A DNA stretch of 64,000 bases, taken from positions 1 to 64,000 of the IMG/VR virus record IMGVR_UViG_3300032308_002775, one strand, 5' to 3'. A model generated the notes under the pieces. The model was not told the DNA's origin and ran no database searches. It saw nothing but the letters and a program-made list of their open reading frames with translations. The stretch's first letter is position 1; every line of letters starts with the position of its first letter. Source of the DNA: a virus. This document shows, one piece after another, positions 7,367 to 15,775 of this stretch. Position numbers and translations under genes: made by a program.

Positions 7367-9289
7367 ATGCCAAACAAGATTCAGATCAGGCGCAGCGCGA
7401 CAGCTAGCGCCGCGCCCACTGCCGGGCAGCTCGATGCCGGTGAACTGGCCATCAACACAGCTGATGGACGTCTGTTCGCCAAGAATTCTGCTGGTACGGT
7501 CATTAATCTGCCAGTTACAAGCATTTCTGGGCAGACAATTACGCCAGCCAAGATTGTTGGCGGAAGCGGCACCGCCGCTTTAGGCGCGCTCGCTATGGTC
7601 GGCGGCGGAGCGGAAAACACCGCAACAGGCGACTACTCAGCCGTGCTCGGCGGCCGATACAACACCGCGAGCGGCTTTTATGCCGCAGTCGGCGGCGGGC
7701 AGTACAACCTGGCGACAGCCGACTGGACGACGGTAAGTGGCGGCCGATACAACACTTCGGGCAGCGTGTACGGTACCGTTAGCGGCGGTTATCGTAACTA
7801 CGCGGCTAACACAAGCGCGACGGTCGGCGGCGGCGAATCGAACACGGCGTCTGGAATATTTTCGACTATTTGTGGCGGTAGTGGTCACATCGTTTCTGCT
7901 TGGGGCGCAGTGGTTGGCGGCGGTCAAGTAAATGTCGCGTCTGGTCGCTGGGCCACGGTTTCTGGCGGCGGGTACAACACGGCGTCTGGTGTTAATTCAC
8001 TTTCTGGCGGACTTAAAAACACAGCCAGCGGCGGCTCAAGCGTTATCTCTGGCGGCGGTATTTCTGGCACATTTACTGTCACGATCGCCAGCCCGGCTGT
8101 GATCACCATGTCGCTTCACGGCCTGGTAGCCAATGACACAGTCGTGTTTCAAACCACCGGCGCGTTGCCCACCGGCTTAACGCCGGGCACGACGTATCAC
8201 GTGCTCAGCACGGGCCTGACTGAAAGCGCGTTTCGCGTGGCCGCAACACAGGGCGGCACGGCGATCAACACGAGCGGCACGCAAAGCGGAACGCATACGC
8301 TGTATAGTTTTTCTGTCTTTCAGCTCGCTTCTGGTAACTCAGCAGTGATCAGCGGCGGGCAGAAGAACACTGCGTCTGGCGTAGTCTCTGTCGTAGGCGG
8401 TGGTCGTCGCAATACGGCCAGCGCGCTTGGTGCAGTTGTTGCAGGCGGCCGCGGTTGCATTGCGAGCGGCGCTAATGGATTTGTCGGCGCAGGTCGATAT
8501 AACACGGCCAGCGGCTATGACAGTACAACGGGTGGCGGGTTTAGCAGTCGCGCGACTGGTAATTGGAGCGCCGCGCTCAGTGGTTATGGAAACAGCGCAA
8601 CAGCAAACGTAAGCACTATTTGCGGCGGCAAAAACAACACTACCAGCGGCACGTATTCGAGTATTCTTGGCGGGCAGTCTAATAACACAGCGTCGTTTAG
8701 CAACGCACACATCATTGGCTCAAACATCACGGCCGACGCTGCCGACACGACGTTTGTTAATGCGCTCAAAATTGGCGGCAATGTTGCGCTGCATGCGGGC
8801 AACTACCTGAGCTACGTCACGAAGACGCTGCTGATATTCACACCAGACCAAGGGCAGCCCCCGGCGAGCAGCTTCGCCACGTTTGACACGCGTAATTCGG
8901 TGCTCGTGCTCGATTTTGATCCGCTCGCGGACGAGTCGATTGTGTTTATTGGCTGCGTGCCAACCAACGCCACGCTTACCAGCGGCCTCAAGGTGCGCAT
9001 CAACTGGACGGCCAGCACGGCCACGTCCGGCGCGTGCATCTGGAGTGTTGAGTTTGAGCGGATGAACACCGACATCGACGCTGACTCGTTTGCGACGGCT
9101 GCTACCGGTACCACGACGACCAACGGCACCAGCGGCGTTCCCAACGTCACCGAGATCACGATCACGACGATCGACTCGCTGGCGGCCGGAGAGTTCTTCC
9201 GGCTTAGGATTACTCGAGACGCCGACGCGGCAGGTGACACCATGGCGGGCGACGCGGAGCTGATCTCCGTGGCGGTGGAGATACCATAA
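7367..9289 (+). CDS. YadA-head-like tail fibre/adhesin
   Basis: 640 residues. Residues about 75-210 and 325-445 consist of repeats of about 14-16 residues with pattern GGxxNTASGxxxxVxGG, like the left-handed beta-roll of YadA-type trimeric autotransporter heads. A non-repeat domain of about 90 residues (from GTFTVTIASPAVITMS) is inserted between the two repeat blocks. The C-terminal 150 residues form a different beta-rich domain (VLVLDFDPLADESIVFIG). The N-terminus shares the fibre attachment motif with the previous fibre. It is probably a second, receptor-binding fibre. No clear ribosome binding site precedes the ATG. Confidence 0.75.
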   Translation: MPNKIQIRRSATASAAPTAGQLDAGELAINTADGRLFAKNSAGTVINLPVTSISGQTITPAKIVGGSGTAALGALAMVGGGAENTATGDYSAVLGGRYNTASGFYAAVGGGQYNLATADWTTVSGGRYNTSGSVYGTVSGGYRNYAANTSATVGGGESNTASGIFSTICGGSGHIVSAWGAVVGGGQVNVASGRWATVSGGGYNTASGVNSLSGGLKNTASGGSSVISGGGISGTFTVTIASPAVITMSLHGLVANDTVVFQTTGALPTGLTPGTTYHVLSTGLTESAFRVAATQGGTAINTSGTQSGTHTLYSFSVFQLASGNSAVISGGQKNTASGVVSVVGGGRRNTASALGAVVAGGRGCIASGANGFVGAGRYNTASGYDSTTGGGFSSRATGNWSAALSGYGNSATANVSTICGGKNNTTSGTYSSILGGQSNNTASFSNAHIIGSNITADAADTTFVNALKIGGNVALHAGNYLSYVTKTLLIFTPDQGQPPASSFATFDTRNSVLVLDFDPLADESIVFIGCVPTNATLTSGLKVRINWTASTATSGACIWSVEFERMNTDIDADSFATAATGTTTTNGTSGVPNVTEITITTIDSLAAGEFFRLRITRDADAAGDTMAGDAELISVAVEIP

Positions 9290-9933
9290 TGGCTTACTCC
9301 TTTAATGGAAGTTCGCAATATCTTAGTTGCCCGACAGGCGACCTTTTCGCCGACCTGCCAATTACTCTGGCCTGCTGGTTTAAGACCGCATCAAACACAA
9401 CAAATCAGGGATTGCTCAACATCTGCGACGCCGCGACAGGCGGGCAAGGCATTCGCATGAATGCGCAGGGCGCTGTTGCCGGAGACCCCATTCGTATTTT
9501 GGCGGTTGGCACTGCGACAACAGCCGTTGATACAACAGCCGGTTTTACAGCGAACACATGGACGCATGCCTGCGGCGTTTTTGCGAGCACGACCAGCCGC
9601 ACGGTGTACATCAACGGCGGAAACGCGAATACAAATACCGCAAGTTCGTCAGCCACCGGCGAGAATCGTTTGTTTATGGGCGCCACCCGTGCCGCGTCCG
9701 CGTTTTCGGGCTATTTGAACGGCCACCTCGCCGAAGTGGGCGTATGGAACGCGGCGCTTACCGCCGCCGAAGTAGCTTCGCTCGCGACCGGTGTATCACC
9801 GCGGTTGATTCGGCCAGAGAGCCTGACGGTTTACGCGCCGTTGCTGCGCGAGCTTATCGACGTGGGCGGCGTGGTTACAATCACCAACAACGGCGCAGCC
9901 ACCGTCTCCGACCACACGCGAGTCTATTCATAA
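9289..9933 (+). CDS. LamG/concanavalin-like lectin fibre protein
   Basis: 214 residues. The start SFNGSSQYLSCPTG, followed by ITLACWFKT and later GENRLFMGA and GYLNGHLAEVGVWNAALTAAEV, matches the LamG_3 jelly-roll pattern used for carbohydrate binding. The stop and start overlap with the previous gene as TAATG, so the proteins are translationally coupled and probably assemble together. A role as sugar-binding tip or fibre-bound lectin is inferred. Confidence 0.75.
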   Translation: MAYSFNGSSQYLSCPTGDLFADLPITLACWFKTASNTTNQGLLNICDAATGGQGIRMNAQGAVAGDPIRILAVGTATTAVDTTAGFTANTWTHACGVFASTTSRTVYINGGNANTNTASSSATGENRLFMGATRAASAFSGYLNGHLAEVGVWNAALTAAEVASLATGVSPRLIRPESLTVYAPLLRELIDVGGVVTITNNGAATVSDHTRVYS

Positions 9934-10349
9934 TGCTCTACTACAACATCGAAACATACGAACAGGTCGACATTCCCGAGTCGTTGCTCGCGACGTGGGC
10001 GGAGACGAACAATCCCAAGGCTGCGGGTTACCTGCCGGTGCCCGAGAAACCTGCCGAGAATGCCGTCTGGGGGCAGGGCGCGTGGCTTATTCCGCCGCCG
10101 GTCATTCCGGAGAGTGTGACGGCCCGGCAGATCCGGCTGTGGCTCGTGCAGCACGGATACAGTCTGGCGACTGTCGAGGCAGCGATTGAAGCTATTCCCG
10201 ACCCCCTGCAGCGCGACATCGTCCGCATTGAGTGGGAATACGCCCCCTACGTGGAGCGGTCGCACCCCATGGTCATGCCGATTGCCGCCGGTTTGGGCAT
10301 GACCGCCGAGGACGTCGACCAGGCGTTTATCGAAGGAAACCAGCTGTAA
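9933..10349 (+). CDS. Tail-fibre accessory protein
   Basis: 138 residues, starting on a TAATG overlap with the lectin gene. The C-terminal half (TARQIRLWLVQHGYSLATVE and IVRIEWEYAPYVERSHPMV) is a helical domain common at the end of fibre operons in many phages, often annotated only as hypothetical. The N-terminus YYNIETYEQVDIPESLL is also typical. A chaperone or fibre-attachment role is likely from position; nothing in the sequence gives a catalytic role. Confidence 0.55.
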   Translation: MLYYNIETYEQVDIPESLLATWAETNNPKAAGYLPVPEKPAENAVWGQGAWLIPPPVIPESVTARQIRLWLVQHGYSLATVEAAIEAIPDPLQRDIVRIEWEYAPYVERSHPMVMPIAAGLGMTAEDVDQAFIEGNQL

Positions 10350-10428
10350 GAGCCGGTCTCCGCCAGCCAGGTATACTGGGGCTCCGCTCGGCAGGGAAGC
10401 CGGGCGCCCCTCATAAGGGACCCTGAGC
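10350..10428 (+). promoter_or_regulatory. Leader before the metallopeptidase gene
   Basis: Contains TATACT (10372-10377), an excellent -10 box but without a recognisable -35, and a 7-base-pair hairpin GCTCGGC/GCCGGGC (10386-10392 with 10399-10405). TATACT also appears before the tail sheath gene. Confidence 0.3.
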
Positions 10429-10785
10429 ATGGCGGCTCGTTTTTCGAAGTACCAGGCCCTGGTGCGCATGTTGAAGAAGCACTGTCCTCCCGCTTATCCG
10501 ATTTCGGTGAAGCGCAAAAAGCTGCCCAAAAAGCTTGAAGGTCGGTGCTGGAAGGACGGCAAGCGGTTCTTCATCGAGATCGATAAGTCGATCGACGAAT
10601 ACCGAACCATGGACGTACTACTTCACGAGTGGGCGCACGCCAAGGCCTGGAACCACATGCTGGATGCCGCCAAGGACGACGAGGCGTTCAACAAGCTGGC
10701 CCACGACGCCGCCTGGGGCGTGGCCTATGCCGAGGTCTACTGCGTGTACGAACAGCAGTTCATTCCAGCCGTGTCCCGGATTTGA
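10429..10785 (+). CDS. Small HExxH zinc metallopeptidase-like protein
   Basis: 118 residues. LLHEWAHAKAW contains HExxH (H66, E67, H70), the zinc-binding and catalytic helix of gluzincin- and SprT-like proteases. A downstream E in AEVYCVYEQQ could be the third ligand. The protein is basic at the N-terminus (KKLPKKLEGR), which could bind nucleic acid or protein. The size is near that of single-domain minigluzincins. The substrate is unknown; structure prediction would test whether a third zinc ligand is in place. Confidence 0.6.
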   Translation: MAARFSKYQALVRMLKKHCPPAYPISVKRKKLPKKLEGRCWKDGKRFFIEIDKSIDEYRTMDVLLHEWAHAKAWNHMLDAAKDDEAFNKLAHDAAWGVAYAEVYCVYEQQFIPAVSRI

Positions 10786-10796
10786 AAGATATCTTT
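10785..10796. repeat. GATATC palindrome site 4 (AAAGATATCTTT)
   Basis: Exact copy. Its first A is the last base of the metallopeptidase stop codon, and it ends ten bases before the ATG of the zinc-ribbon gene, directly upstream of its GAGG ribosome binding site. Confidence 0.7.
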
Positions 10797-10805
10797 GAGG
10801 CTGGC

Positions 10806-11012
10806 ATGATCCTGGGACTCTGCTACGCCTGCGACTCCAAGACCGTGGAGATTCGCGGCAAGCGCGTTTGCCAGAATTGCGATATGATCTTGGAGACTTG
10901 CTGCGAGGGTGGCCCTTGTAGCTATTCTCCTGGAGAAGCGGCGCATGACGCTGGACGAGCTGATTTTGAAAGTGGAAGACTGGGCGGAAGCGCGGAAGAT
11001 CGTTCCGAATAG
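10806..11012 (+). CDS. Small zinc-ribbon protein
   Basis: 68 residues. CYACDSKTVEIRGKRVCQNC gives two CxxC pairs 13 residues apart, and a further Cys pair follows (TCCEGGPC). GAGG lies seven bases before the ATG. The last 68 bases overlap the MazG-like gene in another frame, where the zinc-ribbon sequence becomes low complexity, so the functional part is the first 40 residues. Such ribbons bind nucleic acid or proteins. A longer reading through the upstream gene in this frame is not supported. Confidence 0.55.
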   Translation: MILGLCYACDSKTVEIRGKRVCQNCDMILETCCEGGPCSYSPGEAAHDAGRADFESGRLGGSAEDRSE

Positions 11013-11247
11013 CACGCCCGAGGCGCAGCTGCTTAAGTGCATGAGCGAGCTGGGCGAGCTGGCCGACGCAACGCTCAAGAACGACATGCCCGAAAGAATC
11101 GATGGCTTGGGCGACGTGCTGGTCACGTTGATTATCTACGCGCGGCTCTCTGGCCTGAGTTTGCGTGCGTCGCTCGAGAGCGCCTACAACACGATCAAGG
11201 ACCGCAAGGGCACGCTCATGCCCAACGGCGTATTTGTGAAGGAGTAA
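10945..11247 (+). CDS. MazG-like nucleotide pyrophosphohydrolase
   Basis: 100 residues. MSELGELADA followed by ERIDGLGDVLVTLIIYA is the MazG-family pattern (Glu pair in one helix, Glu/Asp in the next) that binds Mg2+ and cleaves NTPs to NMP and pyrophosphate. Phage MazG proteins clean nucleotide pools or may alter alarmone levels. GGAG is 11 bases before the ATG at 10945; a longer GTG start at 10909 is possible but adds nothing conserved. It overlaps the zinc-ribbon gene. Confidence 0.75.
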   Translation: MTLDELILKVEDWAEARKIVPNSTPEAQLLKCMSELGELADATLKNDMPERIDGLGDVLVTLIIYARLSGLSLRASLESAYNTIKDRKGTLMPNGVFVKE

Positions 11248-11251
11248 ACAC

Positions 11252-11503
11252 ATGCCGCACGAAATCACAACCACAATAACGAAAGACGAAATTGCGGCGC
11301 TCGATCGAGCTTGGGTGTTTCTTGGCCGGTTTAACGATTTGCGCAGCTCAAATGCAACATCCGCGGAACAGTATCGGCGTATGTTGCAGTTGCTCGGCTT
11401 AGACACACTTGCTGAAGCTTTGGTTGCAGACGAAAAAACGTTTAAGCATTTTTTAGTGCGGCTTGATACGGCGCAGGAAAAAAAGGAAAAAAGCAATGGC
11501 TGA
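11252..11503 (+). CDS. Hypothetical protein, 83 residues
   Basis: Not recognised. AAGGAG is eight bases before the ATG, so the gene is probably real. It is predicted to be mostly helical, has no Cys and ends in a lysine-rich tail (AQEKKEKSNG). It overlaps the cupin gene by eight bases, so the two are translationally coupled. Confidence 0.6.
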   Translation: MPHEITTTITKDEIAALDRAWVFLGRFNDLRSSNATSAEQYRRMLQLLGLDTLAEALVADEKTFKHFLVRLDTAQEKKEKSNG

Positions 11504-11924
11504 ACCCGCCAAAAGATTCATTCTCAACGTCGAGCAGCGCGTCTACGTGGAGAAATCCTGGGGCCATGAGGATTGGATCTACAACGGCCGGTATTGCGGC
11601 AAAAAGCTGCACGTCCGGAAGGGCAAGGAATGCTCGTTCCACTACCACCGGGTCAAGGACGAGGTGATGTACCTCGAGTCTGGTAAAATCCTGCTTACGT
11701 ACGGCTGGGACGAGGACCTGAGCCATGCGGCGCAGATTACCCTGACGCCGGACATGGCGTTCCATATTCCGCCCGGAATGTGGCACAAGTTCCAAGGCCT
11801 GGAAGAGTCAGTAATCACGGAGTTCAGCACGCACCACAACGACAAGGACGTGGTGCGCGCGGGCAAAGACGGCATGGAGGCCGCCGACGATGAAGAAGCG
11901 GAAGAAGCAGGCGCCGTTAGGTAA
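11496..11924 (+). CDS. Cupin, sugar-phosphate isomerase-like
   Basis: 142 residues. VEKSWGHEDWIYNG is the opening strand of the type II mannose-6-phosphate isomerase/guanylyltransferase cupin. ECSFHYHRVKDEVMYLESG is cupin motif 1 (metal ligands His, His, Glu), and PPGMWHKFQGLEESVITEF is motif 2 with the third His. One small beta-barrel metal enzyme or binding protein. It could supply or epimerise a sugar for the nearby glycosyltransferases. The acidic C-terminal tail (EAADDEEAEEAG) overlaps the next gene. Confidence 0.7.
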   Translation: MAEPAKRFILNVEQRVYVEKSWGHEDWIYNGRYCGKKLHVRKGKECSFHYHRVKDEVMYLESGKILLTYGWDEDLSHAAQITLTPDMAFHIPPGMWHKFQGLEESVITEFSTHHNDKDVVRAGKDGMEAADDEEAEEAGAVR

Positions 11925-14900
11925 TTCTCCCCTGGAATTCGGCATCAAGTTCGCCCAGGGTCCGGCGACGCTAAAACCGGCCGCCACGCCGCCGTCCAAT
12001 GCCCTGCTGCCGTACAACATTCAGGGCTTTGGCGGCACGAGCAGTGCGCTGACCACTCCGCCTCCTGCGCCGCCCGCGAGAACGCCCGCTGTAAATTTCG
12101 CGCGGCGACTGGCCGACCCTACGCCGTTGATTCCAGGTCCGGCAAGCAGTCCAAAACCGCAGCCGCGGACCAACGCGCTAACAGCGTACAACACGTATGG
12201 CGCGGCAGGTCGCGACCTGGAGAACCAGGCGCTTGCGCAGGCCGCGCCTAGTGCGCCCAAGCCACCGGCGAACGCGACTCGCGCCGTAGATTTGGCTCGG
12301 CGACTGGCGGACCCGCGGCCTTTGATTCCGAGGCCGCCCATCAATCCGCAAACCAGCGCCTTGAATGCGTACAACACGTATGGCGCGGCAGGTCGCGACC
12401 TGGAGAACCAGGCGCTTGCGCAGGCAACAGCGCCGCCGCCACCCGCGGCGCCGCCTACGCCGATTCAGCAGGAGCTGCGCGCTCGGCAGACAGCGCTCGC
12501 GGAAGCCCGCGCGCGAAGTGAAGCGGCGGCCCGCGCCGAATCGGGCGACTGGTGGGCCAACCAGCTATCCGCCACCGACTACCTGACGGACGGTGGTGCG
12601 CGTTCCTTTGGCGAGAACGTGGCGTATCCCGCGCGGCAGGCGGTTGGGCAGGGCGTGGGCGCTGTTTCTCAGACTTTGAAAAACCAGGGCGTTCGCGGCG
12701 CCGGTCTTAGCAACACGATCAACTCTGGCATTGGCCAGTGGGGCAAGTGGCTCACGTCGCCGTGGAGCGCGCCCAAGCCGTTTACAGACGCCGAGCTCAA
12801 GGATTACCGCGCGCTGCAGGCGGCGAATACGCTGGGCGAACGCCGGATGACGCCTGAAGAGTTGTCGCGGGCGTCGGCCTACGATGAGCGGCAACGCGCG
12901 TTGAATCAGGAAAGAGTTCGCCAGGACTACTGGGATACCTATTCGACGCAGGCTGTGAACGATTCCGACAAGGCGTTTGCTACGGCGAAAGAAGTCACCG
13001 ATATGCTCGATCGGGGCGACAGCTTCGACGGCGTCAAGGCCGAGATCGTCAAGAGTCCAGGCGGCCAGCAACAGGTCGCCACTGTTCCCGTAGACCCGAT
13101 TCTCCGGGAGAAGCAGCGGCTGAACGAGCAGGCGGGCTACAACGAGTCGCCCTCGACGCTGGGCGCGCTCAGCAACGTCACGTATGGCGTAGGCGACGCG
13201 GCCTCGCAAGCGGCGCCGGGCATGATGGCGCTCAGTGGTGTGGGCACTGCAGCTAACACGGTCAGAGCGCTCAATGCTGCGCGGGCAGGTGGCGCCATGG
13301 CCGGACTGAATACGGCTGCAAACAGCGCCAACATGTTCAACCCGGCGGTGACGTTGAATCCGTTGAACGTCACAACGCTGCCTGGCGCGTTGGGGTACGG
13401 CGGCGCGATGATTGGCGGGGCAACCGCGGCGCCTGGTCTTGCGGAAGCCTTTGGCTCGAACGACGCGCAGCAACAAATGGATGCAGGCGCGGGACTGTTT
13501 AACAATAGCTTGACAGGCGGATTTTTGGGGACCGCCGCCGGGTCGCTCGCGCCCGCCGCGCTTGCTAATCGCGTCTATCCTGCCACCGCGGCCGCGACGC
13601 AGGCGACTACCGCAGCGGCGCCCGCGAGCAGCCTGCTGAATCGGGCGGTTGCCACGGCCGCGCCGCCTGTTGCCGTGGGTGCGGCGGCCGGGTATGCCGA
13701 CGGCGCGCGCAGAGACGCGCAAATGCAGGCCGACGACCAGGCGAGCGAGGTAGAGCCTAACGCGCAAGCGATTGCCGAGCAGCAGCAACAGCCAGGCGCA
13801 GCCAGCACTCTGGACATGGATCGCATTTCGCCTGCGTTTGCGGGCGCTGCTTCCAGGGTCAATGCAGGTAAGGGAACTGGCCAGGTCGGAACGCCGGTGA
13901 TGGGGCGACCTGATCTTGGGCAGCAGGGCGTCGTTCGGACCGAAGAAGATTCGGATTTTTACAACTGGATGCAGAGCAGCGACGCTTATCGCACGCCTGA
14001 CGGCAAGCCGGGCGCGATCGAGACGCAGGCGCTTGGCGCGGGCCAGGCAGCGTACAACGACGTTTTCCAGAAGACAGGCAGCAAGCAACAGGCGCTCGAG
14101 GCGCAGCAGGTGGCTTACGCGCAGACGTACACCGGCGCGTATCGCAAAGATCAGTCCGCGCAGTATGAGACCAGCGCGCAGCAGCTTGAGAAGCTGTTTG
14201 GCGACAACGCACCGCCCGAGCAGATTCAGACGCAGGCGCAGAAGACGATGCAGCATCTGGTGCGCTCTGACCCGCAAAACGCGGAGCAGGTTAAGCAGTA
14301 CACCCAGTGGCTCGATGCGCAGCAACGCGGCGAGCCGGTCGATAATCCTGCGGCCGTGGCCACCGATGAGGCCGCCCGCAAGAGCTTTGCTGCGCAGGCG
14401 GCGAAGGCCGCGCCTGCTGCAGGTGCAGCGCAAAATGATCCCAACGCGTTCGGTCAGTACATGGGCGGGATCATGGACCAGTTCAACAATCTGCCCACTG
14501 AGGCCAAGGCGGCGATCGGCATCGGCCTGCCGCTGGCGCTGGTGGGAATGCTCATGAATGCTTCCGGCGAGGGCGGCGGGCTGGACGGCATGTTATTTAC
14601 GGTCCTCGGCCTGGGCGCTGCCGGTTTGGGCGCTGCCGGTTCAGGCATGCTTGGCGACGGCGCACAGCAAATGGTCGGCAGCGGAATCGGCGGCCTGGCC
14701 AAGCTTTTTGGCGCGAACATTCCCAAGGACGGCGTGGACCTCTCGGCGCTTCTGTCCAAGGACGTCGTGGGGGACATCACCGCGCAGGCAGGCGGAGGCG
14801 GCGTCGGCGGCAAACTTAACGCTCTCTGGAACCTGGCCTCGGGCAACGCCGACGTCGAGGGCAAGCTGAAGCAGGTCGATCAGCTCAAGCAGCTCACCAG

Positions 14901-15162
14901 TCTGCCGAGCTTCATTGCCATTCCGATGTTGCGCTCGCTCGACCCCAAAAACATCCAGACGGCCGAGCAGGCGCAGCTGGCGTACAACAACGCCATGAAA
15001 CTTCGTCAGCAGCTCGACGACCCGAAATCGCAACTGGCGCAGATGATTAATCAGGGGCGGCAACTGGTAGACTCTAAGAAGCAACTCGCCGCCGGTGTCG
15101 ACAAGGCCAAAAGCTGGGCCAGCGATGGTTGGAACAAGGTTGTAGGCGCATTTGGAGGATAA
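11890..15162 (+). CDS. Large Ala/Gln/Pro-rich protein, probably virion
   Basis: 1090 residues, family not recognised. It starts with a basic patch (MKKRKKQ), then a proline-rich region with repeats around AYNTYGAAGRDLENQALAQ. A long Ala/Gly/Asn central part follows, including small-residue stretches near residues 420-520 and 860-930 that look membrane-seeking (GIGLPLALVGMLMNA). A helical C-terminus (LDDPKSQLAQMINQGRQLVD) completes it. Size and composition suggest an internal or ejected virion protein, possibly tape-measure-like, but no lytic or protease motif was found. The ATG lies inside the cupin gene. Confidence 0.55.
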   Translation: MKKRKKQAPLGNSPLEFGIKFAQGPATLKPAATPPSNALLPYNIQGFGGTSSALTTPPPAPPARTPAVNFARRLADPTPLIPGPASSPKPQPRTNALTAYNTYGAAGRDLENQALAQAAPSAPKPPANATRAVDLARRLADPRPLIPRPPINPQTSALNAYNTYGAAGRDLENQALAQATAPPPPAAPPTPIQQELRARQTALAEARARSEAAARAESGDWWANQLSATDYLTDGGARSFGENVAYPARQAVGQGVGAVSQTLKNQGVRGAGLSNTINSGIGQWGKWLTSPWSAPKPFTDAELKDYRALQAANTLGERRMTPEELSRASAYDERQRALNQERVRQDYWDTYSTQAVNDSDKAFATAKEVTDMLDRGDSFDGVKAEIVKSPGGQQQVATVPVDPILREKQRLNEQAGYNESPSTLGALSNVTYGVGDAASQAAPGMMALSGVGTAANTVRALNAARAGGAMAGLNTAANSANMFNPAVTLNPLNVTTLPGALGYGGAMIGGATAAPGLAEAFGSNDAQQQMDAGAGLFNNSLTGGFLGTAAGSLAPAALANRVYPATAAATQATTAAAPASSLLNRAVATAAPPVAVGAAAGYADGARRDAQMQADDQASEVEPNAQAIAEQQQQPGAASTLDMDRISPAFAGAASRVNAGKGTGQVGTPVMGRPDLGQQGVVRTEEDSDFYNWMQSSDAYRTPDGKPGAIETQALGAGQAAYNDVFQKTGSKQQALEAQQVAYAQTYTGAYRKDQSAQYETSAQQLEKLFGDNAPPEQIQTQAQKTMQHLVRSDPQNAEQVKQYTQWLDAQQRGEPVDNPAAVATDEAARKSFAAQAAKAAPAAGAAQNDPNAFGQYMGGIMDQFNNLPTEAKAAIGIGLPLALVGMLMNASGEGGGLDGMLFTVLGLGAAGLGAAGSGMLGDGAQQMVGSGIGGLAKLFGANIPKDGVDLSALLSKDVVGDITAQAGGGGVGGKLNALWNLASGNADVEGKLKQVDQLKQLTSLPSFIAIPMLRSLDPKNIQTAEQAQLAYNNAMKLRQQLDDPKSQLAQMINQGRQLVDSKKQLAAGVDKAKSWASDGWNKVVGAFGG
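12184..12242 (+). repeat. 59-base direct repeat, copy 1
   Basis: Identical to 12367-12425, starting GCGTACAACACGTATGGCGC. It encodes AYNTYGAAGRDLENQALAQ. Identity at third codon positions implies recent duplication or gene conversion. Confidence 0.9.
12367..12425 (+). repeat. 59-base direct repeat, copy 2
   Basis: Exact second copy, 183 bases (61 codons) downstream of copy 1. Recombination between them would delete in frame. Confidence 0.9.
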
Positions 15163-15163
15163 C

Positions 15164-15733
15164 ATGTCGAACTTTCGCGAACTTTACACGCAGTGGGCTG
15201 AGAAGCAGGCGGCCGTTGAGCTCGCCATGAAGGCTGCGCGCTGCTGGTCCGGTTACGAGCCGGTGCCGGGTAAGGCGCCTTACAGCGAAGACTCCTGCCG
15301 CCCGGTCGGCAGCAAGAAGAAGAAGGAAAAGACTAAAGAAAAGAAGGCCGCCAACTCGGCTTTCCCGGCCTCCGGTCGCCCGACGATGACGCAGATGGCG
15401 CCGAAGCCTGCCGGTGCGCCGGTAGCCAAGCGTGTTTTCCCCACGAACTACAAGTACCACTCGGAAGGCCAAGCGGCAGCGGACGCTGCCGCAAAGAAGC
15501 GCGGGCAGAATATGCCCGCTCCGGTCAACACGGTGGTCAAAGGTTCGTCGGTGCGCGCCGCCGTGAAGTGGGCGGCCACGACCGTCTACAAGCTCACCGA
15601 GAAGAAAGATGAGCCCGTGGTTAACGGCGCGAAGCCGTCGCACGAGTGCTCGAAGCAGGTCGAGGTGAAGCGCCCCGAGCCCAGCAAAAGCGAAGACCTT
15701 CGGCCCGAGGAAGTGCAGCCGAGCAAGTCGTAA
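15164..15733 (+). CDS. Hypothetical basic, Lys-rich protein
   Basis: 189 residues, not recognised. GGAGG is five bases before the ATG at 15164 and overlaps the stop of the previous gene, so coupling is likely. It contains a run of about 15 mostly Lys/Glu residues (KKKKEKTKEKK) and Ala/Pro-rich linkers, so it is probably largely disordered. Its calculated character suggests binding DNA or acidic proteins. No enzyme motif. Confidence 0.6.
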   Translation: MSNFRELYTQWAEKQAAVELAMKAARCWSGYEPVPGKAPYSEDSCRPVGSKKKKEKTKEKKAANSAFPASGRPTMTQMAPKPAGAPVAKRVFPTNYKYHSEGQAAADAAAKKRGQNMPAPVNTVVKGSSVRAAVKWAATTVYKLTEKKDEPVVNGAKPSHECSKQVEVKRPEPSKSEDLRPEEVQPSKS

Positions 15734-15744
15734 TAGATATCTTT
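15733..15744. repeat. GATATC palindrome site 5 (ATAGATATCTTT)
   Basis: One-mismatch copy in the gap between the Lys-rich gene and the PhoH gene, beginning on the last base of the stop codon, as at site 4. Confidence 0.6.
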
Positions 15745-15775
15745 CCCGCCTGCCACGGAAAGGAATCCTGGCGTC

